Below are positions 56,930 through 62,000 of a stretch of 62,000 bases of DNA, piece by piece. The DNA comes from Zygnema cylindricum (Eukaryota > Streptophyta > Zygnematophyceae > Zygnematales > Zygnemataceae). The DNA is taken from the NCBI GenBank assembly GCA_037447655.1, contig JBBHKE010000968.1, positions 1 to 62,000 of the forward strand, given 5' to 3'. A model generated the notes under the pieces. The model had not been told where the DNA came from. It saw nothing but the letters and a program-made list of their open reading frames with translations, and ran no database searches. The translations under genes and the position numbers were made by a program. Within the stretch, counting starts at the first letter, position 1. Every line of letters begins with the position of its first letter.

Positions 56930-57752
56930 TGAAATTATGTGTCCTCCATTGGACCACAGAATACAGGAAGTCTGTAGATAGTATTTAACTAACCCACTTC
57001 AAGCCACAACCACTGTTGTCCAGGAAGGCAAAGTGACTGTATGACTTTTCCCCTGTAAAGCCTGGACTCCCCTGAATTTGTAGCAAAAATAATCACTCAA
57101 AATAGCCAACCAACGGATAAATTATAAGGTGGCAAAGATGCCAAGTTTATATAAACTCTCAAAGGGAGAGAGGTCACTTCCTACCAATTTCTCAAAGTCT
57201 TAAACCCCTCTCACAACCCTTTCTACTGACGTACAAACGAATCAAACAACTGTAGGGTACAGAAAGGTACTACTGCCGATGTACCTTCTGTACGGCTTGT
57301 GTACGACAAAGCCATTGAGTGGACGCGTGCCCAATTTTAATTCGTCCTTATGTTCCTCGGAATTCCCTCAACGTGGTGCACGTCATTCTATGTCTATAAA
57401 CGCCAAATTGACCATTCTGTGATCTCGATAGAGATATAGCCGTCGGATTTATTCCGACATTAAATGACGGTTGTCGAAACAAATGTTTGATTCATTTGTT
57501 TCGTGCGTGATAAAGTTTCAAAATATATATAACACTAGGTTCTATGTTCTTTAGTTTGTCGTGCCGTCAATCGAATTCATGGTTTTAATAGCATTTAAAT
57601 ATTTATCAAACCTAATGTACCTTAACGGACTTCTACGACAGTCTGGTTAGAGTTAACGACTACGCCGCGCTCTGCCGGTCAGAGGTTCGAGTCCTGCCGG
57701 ACTCAACCTTTTGTTGAGAGTGACATAAGTCACTCTTTAGTCTTTAGTGACA
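56930..57752 (-). repeat. Truncated 3' LTR of copia E
   Basis: TGAAATTATGTGTCC start. Homologous to 59466-60290 of the right LTR, ending shortly after TGACATAAGTCACTC; the last 180 bp are missing. Contains the tRNA-like segment at 57640-57703. Confidence 0.87.
57640..57703 (+). other. tRNA-like segment in copia E LTR
   Basis: Starts AGTCTGG, which pairs over 7 bp with CCGGACT at its end (one G-T wobble), and contains a perfect B box GGTTCGAGTCC (57684-57694) with A-box-like TGGTTAGAG. At 64 nt it lacks a proper anticodon arm, so it is not a standard tRNA gene. The homologous segment at 60190-60255 keeps the B box but not the acceptor pairing. Confidence 0.5.
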
Positions 57753-57865
57753 TTGCATTGGTATTAGAATTGAAAATGATATTGACATTGACATTGGCAT
57801 TGGCATTGGCATTGACGTTGACATTGACATTGGTATTAGCATTGGCAATGATATTGACATTGGCA
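57753..57865. repeat. (ATTGAC/ATTGGC)n microsatellite
   Basis: Hexamer run with ATTGAC, ATTGGC and ATTGGT units, sitting exactly at the junction between the truncated LTR and the gag-protease remnant. Confidence 0.88.
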
Positions 57866-58895
57866 TACCTTCTATATACCAAGCTTCTTCATTTTTCTCA
57901 TCCTATCAAAGTGCACATGCCCCAACCGCTTATGCCAAATTATCAAGTTTGGGACACCAACATAGTAAGCATATTTCTTTTCATTAATAAGATTAAGGCT
58001 AACCGTTCCTTGGCTAACTTTATCTGTTGTAAAGTAGACTTCATCCCCATACCAAGCTGTAAAAACTCCCTTTCTATTGAGGTATCAAAATTATTTTCAT
58101 CTAATACTGAGGTAGAGACAAGATTTTTACTCAGCTGAGGAATGTGGAGTACATTTGAGAAATTGAGTATAGAAGTTTACCCTTCACTAAGACTTTCAGA
58201 TCTACTAACCCCACTAAATCTATAGTAACTACTCTCTCATCCGCGTACTCTATCTCTACAGTATGGATCTTTCTTAGCTTGGTAAATAGGTGCCTGTCAC
58301 GACACATATGCATGGATGCACCTGAATGGATGATCCATCCTTTCTGTGGAGCTTCCCCGATGGCTCCAAGAGCACACTTTTGTTTCCAAGGGATCTCCTT
58401 CTTCTCCGGACTCTCGTCAAGAAAGAGCTCCCCATCCTCCTCCTCAAAGGACTCGTCCTCCTCGGTCTCCCCTTTCACTTGTATGACCACAAGTGCCTTC
58501 TTCTTCCCTCCGGAAGAACCCCCTCCACGGTTCTCTTGGAGCCTTAGTTTCGACAGCTTGGTACAATCCGCTATGAAGTGTCCCGACTTTTTACAGAAAT
58601 GACAAAGACCCTTTGGGGGCCTCGGTCCTCCAGACTCATCTTTCTCTCTTTTGAAGATGCAGTACGGCTTCCTCGAATCCTTCCCCCACCGGTCCGTTCC
58701 AGCAGCTAGAGCTTGAACGCTCTTTCCTCCTCTTCGAATCTCAACAATGTTTTCTCGCACAATTATCATCCGGACAACTGTGTTCCACTTCCAAGAACTG
58801 TCATCCATTTCCTGCACTCGGTACACTATGTTATCATATTCATTAGGCAACATATGATGAGGGTGTTGACTTTCATCTTCATTTAACCTGTCCAC
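57866..58895 (-). pseudogene. Copia E gag C-part, protease and pre-integrase start
   Basis: The frame 58895-58131 (254 residues) has a zinc knuckle C-H-F-C-K-K-S-G-H-F-I-A-D-C at residues 98-111, a Lys/Glu-rich linker and the protease region G-W-I-I-H-S-G-A-S-M-H-M-C. His stands where the catalytic Asp should be (residue 190), so the protease is dead. After a frameshift near 58131 the sequence still reads N-L-I-I-W-H-K-R-L-G-H-V-H-F-D-R (about 57955-57905), the start of the pre-integrase finger, and then ends in the microsatellite. Confidence 0.9.
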
Positions 58896-59465
58896 CCGGC
58901 ATTTTCCATCTCCATATTCAAGCTAGAGAGGTCGTTACAGTAGTTTAACAATTTTCTCCCTTTGTAAGTGTAATCCCCTAACCTTTGCTCGGCCCGCGAG
59001 AGCTCTTGAATGGTACCAACTCTGTAGATCTTCACTAACGTCTCCTACAGCTCCTCGGCTTTGAGAATGTGAAGATGGGAGGTAGCCAGAGCTTAAGTAA
59101 GGTACCTCATAATGAAATGCCTGGCAACCATGTTTGTGTATTCGCACGTTTGAATGTCGTTTTCCTTGGTCTTTACGGCAGCCGCTCCGGGTGTCGTGGC
59201 GATAGGAGTGAGAGGTGTCTCTTTCCTTTTCCCTTTTTTGGACACACTACTGTCCCCATCGTCTACCTCCTACGTTGGGGCAATTGTTGTTGCATCAAAC
59301 CTCACTCCACTAAACCCTGGTGGGATTCCGTAAGATGGACATTTCACTTGTCCACTGACGATACACAAGTATCGTTTTTTACACAAAGCCCCTACCATAA
59401 TAGCTTCCCAATAAATGAACCCAGATCCGTTGAAGATAGGCACCCTAGATGGTGGGCCCATATCC
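58896..59465 (-). pseudogene. Copia E gag N-part
   Basis: After the primer-binding site the frame reads M-G-P-P-S-R-V-P-I-F-N-G-S-G-F-I-Y-W, as in the other families. Frameshifts follow. Pieces such as A-R-H-F-I-M-R-Y-L and Y-T-Y-K-G-R-K-L-L-N-Y-C-N-D-L are readable in other frames. The LTR-borne start is disrupted here (TAA just upstream in frame). Confidence 0.82.
59451..59465 (-). other. Primer-binding site of copia E
   Basis: Minus strand GGATATGGGCCCACC; one mismatch to the B-family site, keeping the ATG and GGGCCCA of the initiator tRNA-Met complement. Confidence 0.87.
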
Positions 59466-60466
59466 TGCAATTATGTGTCCCCATTGTTCTACAGAATTCA
59501 AGAAACCTCTAGATAGTTTTTGACTAACCCCTTTTCAACTAGGACCACTGTTACCCGAGCAGACAAACAGACAATTTGACTACAACCCTGTGTAGTATCG
59601 ACTCCTCTGAGTGCGCAACAAAAAGAATCACTGAAAATGCCCGACCAGGCGATTAATTATCAAGTGGCAAAGATGCCAATATTTATACAGGCTCATTAGG
59701 AGAGAGGCGGCTACCTCCTCAATCCTCTAAGTCCTAAACCCCTTTCCAACCCCTATCTAGTGATGTACAAACCAATCAGAAGATCGTACAGTACAAAAAG
59801 GTATTATGGCCGATGTCCTTTTTGAACGGCTTGTGTACGACAAGACCATAGTGTGGACGTCTGTCTCCTTTGGACTTGTCCTCATGCACTCGGGATTCCC
59901 ACTTCCCAATTTTATCTTGCCACGTGGTGCTAGGTCATGTTACACCCAAAAACGGCCAAAGCGACCATTCCGAGATCGCGGCAACGATGCGTGCCATCGG
60001 ATCTTAACTGGCTTTACATACTAGTCTTTAAAACAAACGTCCGGTACATTTGTTTTGTATGGGTGTTTGTTCGCACTATATTCCAACTAGTCTCTATGTC
60101 CTTTATATGTAATTCTGTTAATTAGATTAAAGGTCCTTAGCAATGTTTAACTAAAAATCAAATCTTTTGTAGCCTAACGAACTCTTACGATAGACCGGTT
60201 AGAGCTAACGAACCTCTCGCTCTGCCGTTCGGAGGTTCGAGTCCTCATGTACTCTACCTTTTGTTAGAGAGTGACTTATGTCACTCTTTGGTCTTGGCTA
60301 TAGAGCTGAGTCAACCATGGCTCCACCTTCCTCTCTTTCTTTCAGTGACTACAACAAGTATGGGGGCCAGAGGAAGGAGGTGGAGGTTGGCTGCCTAACG
60401 CTTTCTCTTTTACTTTTAATCTATTTAAGACCCAGAAAATACCCCATAAATCTAACGATTTCAACA
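59466..60466 (-). repeat. 5' LTR of copia E
   Basis: TGCAATTATGTGTCC...CGATTTCAACA, about 1.0 kb. Its landmarks are in the same order as B LTRs: GAGAGAGGC box, GAGATCGC box, tRNA-like segment (60190-60255), ATGGCTCC block near 60318 and CCCAGAAAATACC near the end. Confidence 0.9.
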
Positions 60467-62000
60467 CAATTAAACTCTCAACCATGTTAATAACTCAAAT
60501 TTGTGTTTGCGCAAACATTAAATTCTTGTAACAAACAACATTTATTGTTACGCTCACAAAAACAGTAAAAAGAAACCCTCAACTATGTTTACAACACAAA
60601 TATGTGTTAACGTTAACAACAAAAATATTAACGAATAAATTATATTGTTAACGCACACAAAGATAGTTAAAAAAAAACTAAACCATGTTTCTATCACTAA
60701 TTTGAGTTTGCTCTAACAAAGATATTTGTAACAAACAACGTTTATTGTTGGCACTCACAAAAAGAGGTCAAAAAAACTCTGAATCATGTTTGATACACAA
60801 CTTTTTGTTTGCGCTAACAACAATATTATTCACAAACACTTTATATTGTTAGCGCTCACAAAAATAGTTCAAGTAAACTCTCAACCATTTTTATAACTCA
60901 AATTTGTGTTTGCGCAAACAATAATGTTTGGTAAAAAATGACATTTATTATTACGCTCACAAAAACAGTAAAAAGAAACCCTTTACTATGTTTGCAAAAC
61001 AAATTTGTGTTTGCGTTAACAACAAAAATATTATCGAACAAAGTTTTTTGTTAACGTACACAAAGAGAGTTCAAAATACCCTAAACAATGTTTGTATCAC
61101 AAATTTGAGTATGCGCTAACAAAGATATTTGTAACAAACAACGCTTACTTGTGTTCGCGCTTACTAAAAGAGGTGAAATAAACTCCGAACCATGTTTAAA
61201 ACACAACTTTTTGTTTGCGCTAACAACAATATTGGCAACAAGCACTTTATATTGTTAGCATTACAACAATATTGGTATTAAACACTTTATCTCTGTTAGC
61301 CCAAACTCAAATTTGTGATAGTAACATTGTTTAGGGTTTTTTTGAACTCTCTATGTGTGCGTTAACGGTAAACTTTGTTCGTTAATTTTTTTTGTTGTTA
61401 ACGCAAAAAAAAACTTGTGTTGCAAACATAGTTTAGGGTTTTCTTTTAGTGTTTTTCTGAGCGTGATAATAAATGTTGTTTGTTACAAGAATTTATTGCT
61501 AGCGGAAACATAAATTTGAGTTATAAACATGCTCAAACACAAATTTGTGTTGCTAAAATGGTTGAGGGTTTTTTTTTATTGGTTTGTGAGCGTAATAATA
61601 AACGTTGGTTGTTACAATAATTTATTATTATAGCAAACACAAACTTGAGTTATAAACATGGTTGAGAGTTTATTTTAACAATTTTTGTGAGCGCTAACAT
61701 CATAAATTGTTTGTTGCCAATGTTGTTGTTAGTGCAAACACAAAGTTGCGTTACAAACATGGTTAGGAGTTTATTTTACCTCTTTTTGTGAGCTCGAACA
61801 AAAATCGTTGTTTGTTATATATATATATATATCTTTGTTAGCGCAAACTCAAATTTGTGATAGAACCATGGTTTAAGGTTGTTTTTAACACTCTTTGTGA
61901 GCGTTAACAATAAACTTCGATCGTTTATATTTTTGTTGTTAACGCAAACACAAATTTCTGTAGCAAATATAGTTGAGGGTTTTTTTTTAATTGTTTTACT
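60467..62000. repeat. Second satellite: about 101-bp units in 404-bp higher-order repeats, inverted near 61290
   Basis: Units of about 101 bp start with (A)CCATGTTT-like words at about 60481, 60581, 60683, 60783, 60885, 60985, 61085 and 61190. Every fourth unit is most alike (for example TTTGTGTTTGCGCAAACA at 60498 and 60902), giving a 404-bp higher-order repeat. Each unit has two dyad-like cores about 42 and 59 bp apart. From about 61291 rightwards the same repeat is in reverse orientation and runs out of the window. No genes. Confidence 0.9.

Larger units (their letters stand above)
56930..60466 (-). mobile_element. Deleted copia element E
   Basis: Left LTR 56930 to about 57752, truncated at its inner side; right LTR 59466-60466, complete. 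The inside keeps gag, a mutated protease and the start of the pre-integrase finger. Integrase core, RT, RNase H and the polypurine tract are deleted, with a microsatellite at the break. Flanks ACTTA (left) and CAATT (right) do not match, and the two flanks are different satellites. Confidence 0.88.

Noticed and set aside
58279-58602. Plus-strand frames opposite copia E gag
   Set aside because: Antisense of the zinc-knuckle and protease region; the minus strand has clear family motifs.

Overview
This window looks like repeat-rich heterochromatin from the nuclear genome of a eukaryote. I found no bacterial or organellar genes, no rRNA, no convincing intact tRNA gene and no host gene I could name. 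Nearly everything is mobile or satellite DNA: Ty1/copia LTR retrotransposons of at least six related families (here A to H by locus), non-autonomous DNA transposons, and two satellite families. The taxon cannot be fixed from the sequence. Copia elements primed by an internal (anticodon-arm) stretch of initiator tRNA-Met are known from Drosophila copia and some algal elements, so an alga, early plant or invertebrate are all possible. Two 10-N gaps (25546-25555, 47512-47521) show a scaffolded assembly.

Layout. 900-7139: complete but decayed minus-strand copia element A with perfect 5-bp target duplications. 7425-8605: foldback element with an 8-bp duplication, itself carrying a nested MITE. 8879-13118: internally deleted copia element B. 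13119-16627: tandem duplicate of the preceding block, in which the retroelement is reduced to a solo LTR. 16628-17847: unassigned. 17848-19323: hAT-type element with a TA-flanked MITE inserted 2 bp inside its terminus. 19324-20690: 0.68-kb tandem duplication. 21083-24900: LTR fragments. 24922-25300: a 75-bp tandem array. From 25556 to 56929 there is one interrupted field of about 17 kb of 40-bp satellite, broken by copia elements F (28856-33354), C (34900-40691), D (up to 48924) and a composite LTR, G (52924-55329). Copia element E (56930-60466) sits between the 40-bp satellite and a second, about 101-bp satellite that runs to the window end and flips orientation near 61290.

How the parts relate. 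The copia families share architecture: TG...CA LTRs, a primer-binding site complementary to the anticodon arm of initiator tRNA-Met, a purine tract ending GGGGAG or GGGGAA, and gag-protease-integrase-RT-RNase H order. The most striking point is that the gag reading frame begins inside the 5' LTR and runs in frame through the LTR edge and the primer-binding site, giving the peptide Q-V-M-G-P-P. The distance from start codon to LTR end differs between families (20, 26, 56 and 59 nt) but always leaves the same phase. A second theme is that both satellites are built around 14-bp perfect dyads of the form TGTTWGCGCWAACA. A third is a tRNA-top-half-like hairpin kept in the LTRs of the B-type family. 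All element ORFs I could read carry stops, frameshifts or active-site changes, so no copy here looks autonomous.
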